NCBI GenBank assembly: GCA_937873255.1
Contig: CALMVM010000620.1
Location: 1 to 6,460, forward strand
Length of the DNA stretch: 6,460 nt
Direction: 5' to 3'
Origin: an uncultured Verrucomicrobiota bacterium
GTDB lineage: Bacteria > Verrucomicrobiota > Verrucomicrobiia > Chthoniobacterales > SZAS-18
The notes under the pieces were generated by a model. It saw only the letters and a list, made by a program, of their open reading frames with translations, ran no database searches and was not told the origin of the DNA. This document shows positions 1-5,710 of the stretch, piece after piece; position 1 is the first letter of the stretch; the number at the start of each line of letters is the position of its first letter. Position numbers and translations under genes: made by a program.

Positions 1-174
1 GTACGCGGGCGGCTCGCCGGACGGCCGCTCGGGTGCCGCGCCGGTCGGGCCGAAGAACTGTCCCGGCGTTACTTGCGCCGACATGTGCGCCACGAGGCCC
101 AAGCTTCCGAGGAGGACCAACACGACCGCCAATCCGCGTCGGCAGGTACTCGAATGATCGATGCGGATGGTCAT
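1..174 (-). CDS. Secreted or membrane-anchored protein, N-terminal part only (cut by window edge)
   Basis: The minus strand is open from an ATG at 174 to the window edge, giving 58 residues. The N-terminus looks like a Sec signal peptide: basic residues (Arg12, Arg13), then a hydrophobic core at about 15-29 (LAVVLVLLGSLGLVA), then a small-residue stretch ending MSA before QVTPGQFFGP, a plausible signal-peptidase site near residue 33. The part after it is rich in Pro, Gly and Ala. The gene lies 45 bp downstream of the SnoaL-fold gene on the same strand and may be the next gene of the operon. No Shine-Dalgarno motif is visible before this ATG. I do not recognise the family, and the mature domain lies outside the window. 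Confidence 0.55.
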   Translation of the reverse strand, partial: MTIRIDHSSTCRRGLAVVLVLLGSLGLVAHMSAQVTPGQFFGPTGAAPERPSGEPPAY

Positions 175-219
175 GTGGACACAAGCGTGGAGACACCGCG
201 AGGCTCGGCTTTTTCCGCC

Positions 220-666
220 TCAACGAGCCTGGGCGGCGGCCACGTAGGCAGGCACGTTCCAGTAGAAGGGACGAAAGTCAGCGATCTTACCGCTTTTGAC
301 GGTGACCACCTGCGTCATCGGCAGTTTCATGATTTCACCCGTGGCCCGAATGCGCGTCACCAGTTGGCCCACGATCACCACGGTATCGCCCTGCTCGAAG
401 AACTGCGGCGCTTGCATGTCGACCTGGTCGAAGACGGCGTTCATGGCCCGAGCCCATTCTTCATACCGCTTGGGACCAACGTACTCGCCGCCCCACGGCA
501 GGTCGGGCGACTGGTGGAGCACCACATCATCAGAGAGCGTGGCCGCGAACTCCGCGAAGTTCGCGCTGCCCGCACCCTGCATGTAGCGGCGCTCGGCCTC
601 GAAGAAGCGTTCGAGCACCCGGCGTGGCGTGTCGTGGCTGGCGGGCGGGGATGGTTCGTTGTTCAT
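220..666 (-). CDS. SnoaL-like / NTF2-fold protein (nuclear transport factor 2 family)
   Basis: A 148-residue protein of typical length for single-domain SnoaL-like proteins. These form a cone-shaped alpha+beta barrel that binds small hydrophobic molecules; members include polyketide cyclases, ketosteroid isomerases and many uncharacterised proteins. Supporting features are the N-terminal helix with FFEAERRYMQ (21-30), the strand and turn DDVVLHQSPDLPWGGEYVGP (46-65) containing a possible pocket His51, the helix YEEWARAMNAVFDQ, and the closing strands VVIVGQLVTRIRATG, TQVVTVKSGKIADFRPFYW. The fold is a good fit but the activity is unknown, because catalytic residues vary widely in this superfamily. 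The gene lies 34 bp downstream of the TIM-barrel gene and is probably co-transcribed. No clear Shine-Dalgarno motif precedes the ATG; Met29 is the next candidate but would remove the first helix. Confidence 0.85.
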   Translation of the reverse strand: MNNEPSPPASHDTPRRVLERFFEAERRYMQGAGSANFAEFAATLSDDVVLHQSPDLPWGGEYVGPKRYEEWARAMNAVFDQVDMQAPQFFEQGDTVVIVGQLVTRIRATGEIMKLPMTQVVTVKSGKIADFRPFYWNVPAYVAAAQAR

Positions 667-700
667 GTGGCGTGGTTTGCTGGGTGGTAAGGCGGTCGGT

Positions 701-1588
701 TCAAAGCTCCGCTGTCGTGGGGGTAGGCGGCGGCGTGACGCCAGCGGCGTCCAAAATCGACCGGATCGTTTTCCCCGCTACCCGGCCAGCCGCCTCCGGC
801 GCGAGCCGGTCGGCTTCGGTGCTGAACACCTCCTGGCCGACGGCCGCCAACCCACCTTTGGCTTGCACCGCCCGGATGAACTCGACCAACGGCAGCTCGC
901 CCTGACCCGGCCAACGCCGATGCTGCACGGTGTCTTCCCAGAGTGATCCGGTCACCTGCGCGCGCGGCGCGTCGCTGAGCTGCATCGTGCGAAAACACCG
1001 CCCGGGGATGTCGGCCAGGCAGTCCAGCGTCTGGCCGGCCTTGAAGAAATGCCAACTGTCCATCAGGATGCCGCTGTTCTCCTGCGCGGCTCCGCCGACG
1101 ATGGCCCACGCGTCGGCCACGGTCGGGCAGCCGAAGAACGGCATGGGCTCCAGGTCCACCCAGACGCCGAGCTTTGCAGCCCGCACGCAGAGATCACCGA
1201 AGCCGTCGATCAGTCGCGCCAGTGGCACACCGTCCTTCAGATAAGGCGCGGTCGCCAGGATCTGGGTCAGGCCGAGTTCCGCGCAGATGTCCAGTCCCTC
1301 CTCGACCGGCGTGCTCCAGCGTCGCCGCATCTCGTCGTCGAAGTCGGCGAGATCGATTTGCACGGGTGCCCAGGTGGCCAGCGTGTCGAGGTGGCGGATC
1401 GTGACGCCGTGGTCCTGCGCGAAGGTTTGCAGGTCGCGCGCGGACCGTCCATCCGCACGCGCCTGGGCGTAAGTGGTCGGGGCGATGGACAGGCTCGTGC
1501 AGCCACCTGCCGCTGCGGCGCGAACGTGGGCATCGAAAGGGTGATTGCGCACCGGGGCCGCCCAGAAGACATGGTCGAGGATAGACAT
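701..1588 (-). CDS. Sugar phosphate isomerase/epimerase-like TIM-barrel protein (AP endonuclease 2 superfamily)
   Basis: A 295-residue protein starting MSILDHVFW. The xylose-isomerase-like TIM barrel binds a divalent metal through carboxylates and His at the strand ends. Visible candidates in the expected order are Glu147 (VDLEPMP), Asp177 and His180 (ILMDSWHFF), Gln203 (MQLSD) at the usual His/Gln site, and Glu253 (GQEVFS). The loop RRWPGQGELP (224-233) matches the substrate-binding R-x-PG-x-G-x-x-P element of the family. Likely chemistry is isomerisation, epimerisation or dehydration of a sugar or polyol; the substrate is unknown. The ATG at 1588 is preferred over an in-frame upstream start at 1663 because it matches the family N-terminus, has a purine-rich AAAGAGAAAG stretch upstream, and avoids overlap with the XapX gene 14 bp away. 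The C-terminus PPPTPTTAEL is a short disordered tail. Confidence 0.9.
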   Translation of the reverse strand: MSILDHVFWAAPVRNHPFDAHVRAAAAGGCTSLSIAPTTYAQARADGRSARDLQTFAQDHGVTIRHLDTLATWAPVQIDLADFDDEMRRRWSTPVEEGLDICAELGLTQILATAPYLKDGVPLARLIDGFGDLCVRAAKLGVWVDLEPMPFFGCPTVADAWAIVGGAAQENSGILMDSWHFFKAGQTLDCLADIPGRCFRTMQLSDAPRAQVTGSLWEDTVQHRRWPGQGELPLVEFIRAVQAKGGLAAVGQEVFSTEADRLAPEAAGRVAGKTIRSILDAAGVTPPPTPTTAEL

Positions 1589-1602
1589 GGGACTTTCTCT
1601 TT

Positions 1603-1815
1603 TTAGGGGTGACGCGGTGGGACGATCTCCGCTGTCCGGGCAGTCGGATGGGCGGCGCGCCAATCCCGAACCTGCTTGACAACCTGCTCGCCGCCGAGCA
1701 TGGCAAACAAGCCGACCAACGCCACCACGGGCGGCGCGGGCGATTTCACGTTGAGAACGCCGTAGATGATGCCCACCAAGGCACCGACGCCAATCGAGAG
1801 AAAATAGGCTTTCAT
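1603..1815 (-). CDS. XapX domain-containing small membrane protein (DUF1427-type)
   Basis: A 70-residue protein beginning MKAYFLSIGVGALVGIIYG and continuing NVKSPAPPVVALVGLFAMLGGEQ (22-44). This is the signature of the XapX family: two short hydrophobic helices (about 4-20 and 28-41) joined by a conserved N-V-x-S-P-A-P-P turn and closed by a GEQ motif. A charged soluble tail follows (VVKQVRDWRAAHP onward). The family is found next to small-molecule metabolic genes and its function is unknown; it probably sits in the inner membrane. There is an alternative start: a GTG at 1836 overlaps the TGA of the upstream VOC gene as GTGA, with a GAGG motif 7 nt before it. That would add seven residues (V/M-SFAPTA) and allow translational coupling. 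The ATG start is chosen because MKAY is the usual family N-terminus. Confidence 0.85.
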   Translation of the reverse strand: MKAYFLSIGVGALVGIIYGVLNVKSPAPPVVALVGLFAMLGGEQVVKQVRDWRAAHPTARTAEIVPPRHP

Positions 1816-1832
1816 CGCTGTCGGCGCGAAGC

Positions 1833-2336
1833 TCACGTTGCTGCCTCGACCGAACGGTCGTAGCTCGCGTTCATCAGTTCGATGGGGTTGCCCCATGGGT
1901 CCTGGCAGTAGGTTAATTTCAAGCCCGTACCGGCGGGAGCTTCGAGTACGTCCGAGCGGTGACGCCCCCCGCTGGCCGCGATGTTTGCCGCCAGGGCGGC
2001 GACATCCGGCGCGGTGATGCAAAGGTGCCAGATGCCTGGACGCCAGAACTCCCAATCGTCGGCAAAGCGCTCGGTACGGGGCTCCGAGAACTCGAACATC
2101 TCGAAGCCGACCCCGTTGCCGGAGGTCAGGTAGGCCACCCGGCAACGTCCGAACTTGGGACCGTTGATGTGCGCGAAACGCTCGCCGCCCTCGCCTTCTC
2201 CGGCGACGACCTCGAAGGCCGGGCGGATGACCTGGAAGCCCAACACGGCGGTGTACCAGGCGACGGCGGCGTCCAGGTCCGGCACGTTGATGCCGAGATG
2301 GTTGATGGCGTAATTATACTTGGGTGTGTCACTCAT
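1833..2336 (-). CDS. VOC family protein (glyoxalase/bleomycin-resistance/dioxygenase fold)
   Basis: A 167-residue protein with two beta-alpha-beta-beta-beta repeats. The first opens INHLGINVPDLDAAVAWYTAVLGF (11-34), the classic VOC start. The second runs from PGIWHLCITAPDVAALAANIAASGG to LKLTYCQDPWGNPIELMN. Candidate metal ligands are His13, Glu79 or Glu82 (VGFEMFEF), His104 (IWHLCI) and Glu153 (PIELM), the normal His-Glu-His-Glu arrangement, so an active metal site is plausible. The family includes glyoxalase I, ring-cleaving dioxygenases, epimerases and binding proteins; which applies here is open. The DPWGNPIEL motif is typical of lyase and dioxygenase-like members. The gene begins 15 bp after the ABM gene ends and may be coupled to the XapX gene by a GTGA overlap. 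The Shine-Dalgarno signal is weak. Confidence 0.92.
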   Translation of the reverse strand: MSDTPKYNYAINHLGINVPDLDAAVAWYTAVLGFQVIRPAFEVVAGEGEGGERFAHINGPKFGRCRVAYLTSGNGVGFEMFEFSEPRTERFADDWEFWRPGIWHLCITAPDVAALAANIAASGGRHRSDVLEAPAGTGLKLTYCQDPWGNPIELMNASYDRSVEAAT

Positions 2337-2351
2337 AAATTGAACGAGGCT

Positions 2352-2690
2352 TCACGCTGGAATCGGCGCGCTGCGGAACACGAAGTCGCTGCGCAACGGT
2401 TGGAAGATCTGCATTTCGCGCGGCTGACTCAACAGGTCCGGCAGACGCGCCGGGGACTCGGCGGGGGAGGGCCGCTTCATCTGGACGGCGAAGAAATCCT
2501 CCCGGTCCAGCCACGTCTCGTAGAGCATGAAAAAGAGCGGGTCGTCGGCGCTGCGATGCACGACGGTGTTCACGAAGGTCGGCTCGTGGCGCATCGCGTC
2601 GTTGGTACGGTGGATGAAGGCCAGGAACTCCTCCTCGCAGCCGGGTTTGAGGTGGAAGGTGACCAACAGGACAAAGGGAGTCTGATTCAT
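2352..2690 (-). CDS. Antibiotic biosynthesis monooxygenase (ABM) domain protein, putative quinol monooxygenase
   Basis: A 112-residue single-domain protein with the dimeric ferredoxin-like ABM fold: strand FVLLVTFHLKPGCEEEF (6-22), helix LAFIHRTNDAMRHEP, strand FVNTVVHRSADD, and strand PLFFMLYETWLDREDFFAVQ (51-70), where YETW-x-D is the family hallmark. Close relatives of this subtype continue with QMKRP and RLPDLLSQPREMQ-x-x-QPLR, seen at 70-100. ABM proteins such as YgiN and ActVA-Orf6 oxidise quinols or polyketide phenols without cofactor, so quinol oxidation or detoxification is the best guess. The gene lies 48 bp downstream of the hydrolase and 15 bp upstream of the VOC gene. No strong Shine-Dalgarno motif precedes the ATG. 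Confidence 0.88.
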   Translation of the reverse strand: MNQTPFVLLVTFHLKPGCEEEFLAFIHRTNDAMRHEPTFVNTVVHRSADDPLFFMLYETWLDREDFFAVQMKRPSPAESPARLPDLLSQPREMQIFQPLRSDFVFRSAPIPA

Positions 2691-2738
2691 GGCGATGCTT
2701 TGCTGGCGTCGATGGAGATAAGGCGCGGAGACCGGTGC

Positions 2739-3653
2739 CTACTTGCGGCTCAGGAACTCGACCACAAGCCGGTTGATCACTTCGGGACGTTCCTCCGGCA
2801 GCCAGTGTCCTGCCTCGGGCACGACGTGTCCTTTTACGTGTTTGGCGTACTCCTTCATCTGGTCGATCTGGAGTTGGCCCATGCCGCCGTGCCCCCCGCC
2901 GCCGATGGCCATGGTCGGCATCTTCAGCTTGGTTTTGGCCAGAGGCTCGTTGCCCTGGATCGTCGCGTTGAGCGCGCGGTAGTACTCGAACGCCGCGTGG
3001 AGGCTGTGGGGCTTGGCGTAGGAGCGCGCGTACAGATCGAGCAACTCCGGGGTGAACACGGCTTGGTTGACGGCGTGCACGCGGATGAAGTGTTCCAGGA
3101 AGAAGCGTTCGCGCCCCTCAATCAGCGTTTCGGGGAGCCGGTTGCCCGCGGAAAAGAAGCTGAAGTGCCAGACGAGCGATTCCCCTTCAGGCGTGAAGGC
3201 GGGAAACGTGTGCATGCGCTGGTCGGGGATGGGTGCCTCCATGTAGACCAGCCGTCGGATGTCATCCTGGTGCTCGACCGCCATGGGATAGGTGTTCCAG
3301 ATGCCGATGTCGTGGGCGACGAGGTCGAACGGGTCCGTGGGGCTCAAGCTCCTGGCGAGACCGTGGAGGTACTTGGAAACATCCTGGCCGGTGTAGGAGG
3401 TTCGCGGCACGGCGGATAACCCGAGCCCGGGCAGGTCGGGAGCCACCACGGTGAAGTTCATGGCCAGCAGCGGCATCAACTGGTGCCACTCGTACCAGGT
3501 CTGGCCGAAGCCGTGGACCAACAGCACCAGCGGTCCTTGCCCGCCTTGAACGTAGTGCAAATTGATGCCGTCGATCTCGCGGTAAACACCGTGGAAGTTC
3601 TCGGGCAGCGGGAATTCTTCGGACGGGTCGGTGGAAGACAAGGGATTGGCCAT
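2739..3653 (-). CDS. Alpha/beta hydrolase, epoxide hydrolase / haloalkane dehalogenase-like
   Basis: A 304-residue protein of the usual length for soluble alpha/beta hydrolases. The oxyanion-hole motif HGFG is at 47-50 ([14 protein letters not shown]). The nucleophile elbow is VAHDIGIW with Asp115, an aspartate nucleophile that points to epoxide hydrolases and dehalogenases rather than Ser esterases. The catalytic His is His283 in [13 protein letters not shown] cap domain occupies about 140-235, with Phe/Tyr-rich segments ([33 protein letters not shown]). The region where the charge-relay acid is often found is Gly-rich ([15 protein letters not shown], 250-264) and I could not assign that residue. 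It is the first gene of the minus-strand run and starts 128 bp from the divergent tetR. The likely reaction is hydrolysis of an epoxide or halide; the substrate is unknown. The ATG at 3653 has a modest GAAAG-type ribosome site. Confidence 0.9.
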   Translation of the reverse strand: MANPLSSTDPSEEFPLPENFHGVYREIDGINLHYVQGGQGPLVLLVHGFGQTWYEWHQLMPLLAMNFTVVAPDLPGLGLSAVPRTSYTGQDVSKYLHGLARSLSPTDPFDLVAHDIGIWNTYPMAVEHQDDIRRLVYMEAPIPDQRMHTFPAFTPEGESLVWHFSFFSAGNRLPETLIEGRERFFLEHFIRVHAVNQAVFTPELLDLYARSYAKPHSLHAAFEYYRALNATIQGNEPLAKTKLKMPTMAIGGGGHGGMGQLQIDQMKEYAKHVKGHVVPEAGHWLPEERPEVINRLVVEFLSRK

Positions 3654-3683
3654 AAAAGACTTTCGTGGTGAGCGGCGTTCAGG

Positions 3684-3700
3684 CGATTTATAGATCGATT
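3684..3700. promoter_or_regulatory. Putative TetR-family operator, copy 1
   Basis: CGATTTATAGATCGATT, one of two 17-nt copies in the divergent intergenic region that differ at one base. Its left 14 nt form a near-palindrome (CGAT-TTATAG-ATCG, 6 of 7 pairs matching). It lies 31 bp before the hydrolase start and overlaps a minus-strand TATAAA (3692-3687) that could be a -10 element, so binding would block that promoter. That the adjacent TetR protein binds it is inferred from position and symmetry. Confidence 0.6.
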
Positions 3701-3707
3701 GATCCCG

Positions 3708-3735
3708 AAGTTAGCGACGCGCTCCAACTTGTCAA
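3708..3735 (-). promoter_or_regulatory. Candidate promoter for the hydrolase operon
   Basis: A perfect TTGACA -35 hexamer lies on the minus strand at 3735-3730. A weak -10 (TAACTT, 3713-3708) follows after 16 nt. The start point would lie about 50 nt before the hydrolase ATG, with operator copy 1 downstream of it. The alternative -10 is TATAAA at 3692-3687, which lacks a good -35. The same bases read TTGTCA on the plus strand and could be the -35 for tetR, so the two promoters may overlap. The -35 is clear; the -10 is not. Confidence 0.35.
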
Positions 3736-3752
3736 CGATTTATGGATCGATT
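3736..3752. promoter_or_regulatory. Putative TetR-family operator, copy 2
   Basis: CGATTTATGGATCGATT, matching copy 1 at 16 of 17 positions, same orientation, with starts 52 bp apart. It lies 29 bp before the tetR start and immediately beside the shared -35 region (3729-3735), a position that suits autorepression as well as repression of the operon. A 52-bp spacing is close to five helical turns, which would put both copies on one face of the DNA. Regulatory role is inferred. Confidence 0.6.
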
Positions 3753-3781
3753 AGTTTGCAAGTCAATGAAACGACAGAGCC

Positions 3782-4420
3782 ATGGCTAGAACGGGTCGTC
3801 CACGCGGCTTCGACAAAGCGGGGGCGGTGCGTCAAGCCATGGGCCTGTTCTGGGAGCTTGGCTACGAGGCCACCTCGCTCACGCAGCTCAAGGCGGCGAT
3901 GGGCAACATCTCGACCGCCAGCTTCTACGCGGCGTTCGGCTCCAAGGAAGCCCTCTTCGGGGAGGTGTTCGATCTTTACCTCGCCAGCCACGGTTTGGTG
4001 CTCGCCTCGTTGCGGGATACGCGCCTGCCGCCGCGCGAGGCCATCGAACGCGCGTTCCGGTTGTCGGCGCGGATGCAAACCGACCCGGCCCATCCCACCG
4101 GCTGCCTGCTGGCGCTTTCCCTGAACACCTGCTCGCCTGAGAACCGGCACATCCGGGCACAGCTGGCCGCCGAGCGCGACCGCAACCGGCGCGCCTTGCA
4201 AGGGTGCGTCAAGCGGGCGGTCGCGGCCGGCGAACTGCCGCCGGGCACCGACGCGGCGGCCCTGGCGGCGGTGTTCAACACGTTCTTGCTGGGGGTCTCC
4301 CTGCAAGCCCGGGACGGCGTTTCTTTGTCGTCGCTGGAGGCGGCAATCTCGCAGTTGCTGGCGACTTGGGATGCGTTGGCCTCGACCGTCAAAGCCCGCC
4401 GGCAGAAACGAAAATCCTGA
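3782..4420 (+). CDS. TetR/AcrR family transcriptional regulator
   Basis: A 212-residue protein of typical TetR length. The N-terminal DNA-binding domain is clear: basic arm MARTGRPRGFD, helix AVRQAMGLFWELGYEATS (15-32), and the helix-turn-helix LTQLKAAMGNISTASFYAAFGSKEALF (33-59) with the family's S-x-x-x-F-Y-x-x-F-G-S-K-E recognition segment. The C-terminal helical ligand-binding and dimerisation domain covers 60-205, including TGCLLALSLNTCSPE (106-120) with two Cys residues, as in the subgroup with a TetR C-terminal-like domain. The Lys/Arg-rich end KARRQKRKS is a basic tail. It is divergent from the hydrolase operon and is the natural candidate to repress that operon and itself, released by a pathway small molecule. 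The ATG at 3782 is chosen because it gives the full basic arm. Confidence 0.95.
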   Translation: MARTGRPRGFDKAGAVRQAMGLFWELGYEATSLTQLKAAMGNISTASFYAAFGSKEALFGEVFDLYLASHGLVLASLRDTRLPPREAIERAFRLSARMQTDPAHPTGCLLALSLNTCSPENRHIRAQLAAERDRNRRALQGCVKRAVAAGELPPGTDAAALAAVFNTFLLGVSLQARDGVSLSSLEAAISQLLATWDALASTVKARRQKRKS

Positions 4421-4752
4421 AGGGAATTTTTTGGACACCCGGAAAGAGCATGGGCACGGGACTTTCCTTGCCGCGAGGCATTGCGTGACGATGAGCAAAT
4501 GGCATCTTGGTCCGACCGACGCCTGCTTGATCTTGAGGTGGCACTAGAAAACGGGAAAAATCAAACGTTAAGTGGTGCCGCCTTGGGTTTTGACCGGCCC
4601 GTGCGTGCCGAGCGATAATCCCCTCCTACCGTTCGCAGAAAGCAGGCGCAGACCTGAAGTCAAGCTGTCGCCCAGTTGTCAAACCACAACCATCGTCCGC
4701 AGAGTTTTCTTACACCAATAATCATTATTGCAAATATCTTAAAGTTCTAGGG
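4421..4752. other. Gene-free stretch between tetR and the IS1-family element
   Basis: About 330 bp without a convincing gene on either strand. It holds an imperfect inverted repeat GGTGGCAC (4537-4544) / GTGCCGCC (4575-4582), eight pairs including one G-T across a 30-nt loop, and an exact odd palindrome at 4716-4730. Base composition drops to AT-rich in the last 60 bp. No clear intrinsic terminator is seen right after tetR: there is a T-run at about 4430 but no hairpin before it. Confidence 0.5.
4716..4730. repeat. Odd palindrome CAATAAT-C-ATTATTG
   Basis: Seven-base arms match perfectly around a single central base in an AT-rich patch 30 bp left of the IS insertion site. It resembles a dimeric-regulator site (vaguely Fur-like), but no gene start lies just downstream in the pre-insertion sequence. 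Function unassigned. Confidence 0.4.
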
Positions 4753-4760
4753 TGTGATTG
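4753..4760. repeat. Target-site duplication, left copy
   Basis: TGTGATTG directly abuts the left inverted repeat and is repeated exactly after the right inverted repeat. Eight to nine bp is the usual IS1-family duplication length. Confidence 0.9.
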
Positions 4761-4786
4761 GGTAGTGACTAACTGGCAGTTGACTG
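4761..4786. repeat. IS1-family left terminal inverted repeat
   Basis: 26 bp starting GGTAGTGACT and ending GTTGACTG. It matches the reverse complement of 5537-5562 at 23 of 26 positions. It probably contains the transposase-binding site and part of the element's promoter. Confidence 0.9.
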
Positions 4787-4812
4787 GAAAGGCGTGGGCG
4801 TGATGGTCACGG

Positions 4813-5082
4813 ATGCTTTCGACCACGACGGTTCACCGCTGTCCGCATTGCAGCGGCAAGCGTTTGCAGAAGAACGGGCACGCGGAACACGGGGCGCAAC
4901 GGGCCAAGTGCGTGGACTGCCAGCGCACGTTTGTCCTCTCGCCCCAGGGGCCGCGCTACGATCAGAAGTTCAAGGATCAGGTGGTGAGCGCCTATCAGGA
5001 TCGCATGAGCATCCGCGGCATCACCCGCACCTTCGGGGTTTGCTACCAGACCGTGATGGTTTGGGTGGGGGGAAAAAAGTGA
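4813..5082 (+). CDS. insA: IS1-family InsA-like protein (zinc ribbon plus HTH)
   Basis: An 89-residue protein in the first transposase frame. An N-terminal zinc ribbon is shown by Cys10-x2-Cys13 and Cys33-x2-Cys36 (VHRCPHCSGKRLQKNGHA, AKCVDCQRTF). A helix-turn-helix follows at about 65-85 (SIRGITRTFGVCYQTVMVW). In IS1, InsA alone binds the terminal repeats and represses transposition, while the InsAB' frameshift fusion is the transposase. The frame ends in TGA directly after the slippery A AAA AAG. The ATG at 4813 is the first start after an in-frame stop at 4801. It appears intact, so it could still act as a DNA-binding repressor. Confidence 0.85.
   Translation: MLSTTTVHRCPHCSGKRLQKNGHAEHGAQRAKCVDCQRTFVLSPQGPRYDQKFKDQVVSAYQDRMSIRGITRTFGVCYQTVMVWVGGKK
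5073..5079 (+). promoter_or_regulatory. Programmed -1 ribosomal frameshift site (A AAA AAG)
   Basis: The heptamer A AAA AAG reads AAA AAG in the insA frame and is followed immediately by TGA. A -1 slip gives AAA AAA GTG and enters the insB frame. The run GGTGGGGGG just upstream is Shine-Dalgarno-like and could stimulate slippage, as at dnaX. This is the classical IS1 arrangement for making InsAB'. Confidence 0.85.
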
Positions 5083-5536
5083 CGGCTCTCCCCGCGTTCG
5101 AGGAGACGATTTCGCCCGGCCAGGCGGGCGACGTGCTCGAACTCGATGAACTCTGGAGCTTTGTAGAAAAGAAAACCCAGGAGTGCTGGCTCTGGATCGC
5201 CCTTTGCCGTCGCACCCGCCAGATCGTGGCTTACACCGTGGGTGACCGCAGTCAGGAAAGTGCCGTCACCCTGCGCGAACACGTCCCTGAAGATGATCGT
5301 CGTCGCGCCACGCGCAGTGACTTCTGGCTGACTTACGGGGCCGCCTTCCCCAACGTACCCACCGCTTCTGCGGCAAGGAGGAAGGCGAGACCAACCACGC
5401 CGAACGCTTCTTCGGCACCTTGCGCTCACGTTTGAGCCGACTGGTACGCAAAACCTACTCCTTCTCCAAGCGCATCGAACGCCACCTCGACGCCATCCAC
5501 CTTTTCGTCACCGCCTACAACCTCAAGATCAAACAA

Positions 5537-5562
5537 CAGTCAACGGCCAGTTGATCACTACC
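5537..5562. repeat. IS1-family right terminal inverted repeat
   Basis: 26 bp ending CACTACC, the reverse-complement partner of 4761-4786 with three mismatches. It overlaps the last codons of the transposase (TGA at 5552-5554), as is usual in compact IS elements. Confidence 0.9.
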
Positions 5563-5570
5563 TGTGATTG
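5563..5570. repeat. Target-site duplication, right copy
   Basis: TGTGATTG, identical to 4753-4760, immediately follows the right inverted repeat of the IS1-family element. Confidence 0.9.
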
Positions 5571-5686
5571 CAGAAGCATCAGAACTTCAACCAAACGAGG
5601 ATGCAAGAGAGCATGACCATCGCCAAGAAGTGGCGCTCGATTTTATCTCCCCTGTGGAATTTGAAAAGCAGATCAACCTGAACTAA
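5570..5686 (+). pseudogene. Remnant of an IS3-family transposase (OrfB C-terminus)
   Basis: The frame reads HDHRQEVALDFISPVEFEKQINLN and ends at TAA (5684-5686). The segment ALDFISPVEFEK corresponds to the conserved C-terminal end of IS3-family OrfB transposases (typically ...RRHSALGYLSPVEFE). The catalytic core is absent. The frame is open leftwards only to the IS1 junction; before the IS1 insertion it met a TAG at 4748-4750. Only about the last 20 codons are recognisable, so the true left limit of the remnant is uncertain and may be near 5625. The match is supported by an IS3-like terminal repeat just downstream. Confidence 0.6.
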
Positions 5687-5710
5687 CCATCCAACCGCCC
5701 AGCCCCTCTG

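Larger units (their letters stand above)
4813..5554 (+). pseudogene. insAB': IS1-family InsAB' transposase, inactivated by an internal frameshift
   Basis: After the programmed -1 shift at 5073-5079 the product continues KKVTALPAFEET and then the DDE catalytic domain. First Asp is in ELDELWSFV (codon 5145-5147), followed by WLWIALCRRTRQIVAYTVGDRS and the second Asp in SDFWLTY (codon 5319-5321). Near 5356-5360 (AACGTACCCACC) the frame breaks, consistent with loss of one base. The true continuation, HRFCGKEEGETNHAERFFG and on to VRKTYSFSKRIERH, runs in the next frame from 5360 to the TGA at 5552-5554. The catalytic Glu of HAERFF (codon 5402-5404) is therefore out of frame; the unshifted product ends at 5435 with a nonsense tail. 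An assembly or read error at the short C-run is the alternative explanation. Confidence 0.88.
4761..5562 (+). mobile_element. IS1-family insertion sequence, 802 bp, complete ends, transposase frameshifted
   Basis: The element is bounded by 26-bp inverted repeats: left end 4761-4786 (GGTAGTGACTAACTGGC...) and right end 5537-5562, whose reverse complement reads GGTAGTGATCAACTGGC.... They differ at three positions. An 8-bp direct duplication (TGTGATTG) flanks both sides. The length is close to IS1 (about 770 bp), and the content is insA followed by insB in the -1 frame. Intact ends and a perfect target duplication show it arrived by simple transposition and has not rearranged since. The transposase has an extra frameshift, so it could now move only if transposase is supplied in trans. 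Confidence 0.93.

Noticed and set aside
73..690. 205-codon plus-strand frame at the left edge
   Set aside because: Antisense to the SnoaL-fold gene and the signal-peptide gene; the composition is that of a reverse-strand shadow and no domain is visible.
1959..3419. Long 486-codon open frame on the plus strand
   Set aside because: It lies antisense to the VOC, ABM and hydrolase genes, which have clear family motifs. High GC content commonly creates such long antisense frames, and its translation shows no recognisable domain.
4545..4582. Possible integron attC site near the inverted repeat (GTTAAGT)
   Set aside because: Only a single GTTRRRY-like heptamer is present; no matching RYYYAAC partner, no bulged hairpin and no integrase or cassette gene.
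4794..5435. Reading 4794-5435 as a free-standing gene
   Set aside because: The first third of that frame is a shadow of insA. Only the part after the slippery site is real insB sequence, and it is reached by -1 frameshifting.
4742..5587. AAGTTCT (4742-4748) and AGAACTT (5581-5587), which would form an inverted repeat before the IS insertion
   Set aside because: Seven bases across a 24-nt loop in AT-rich DNA is within chance expectation and no terminator features accompany it.
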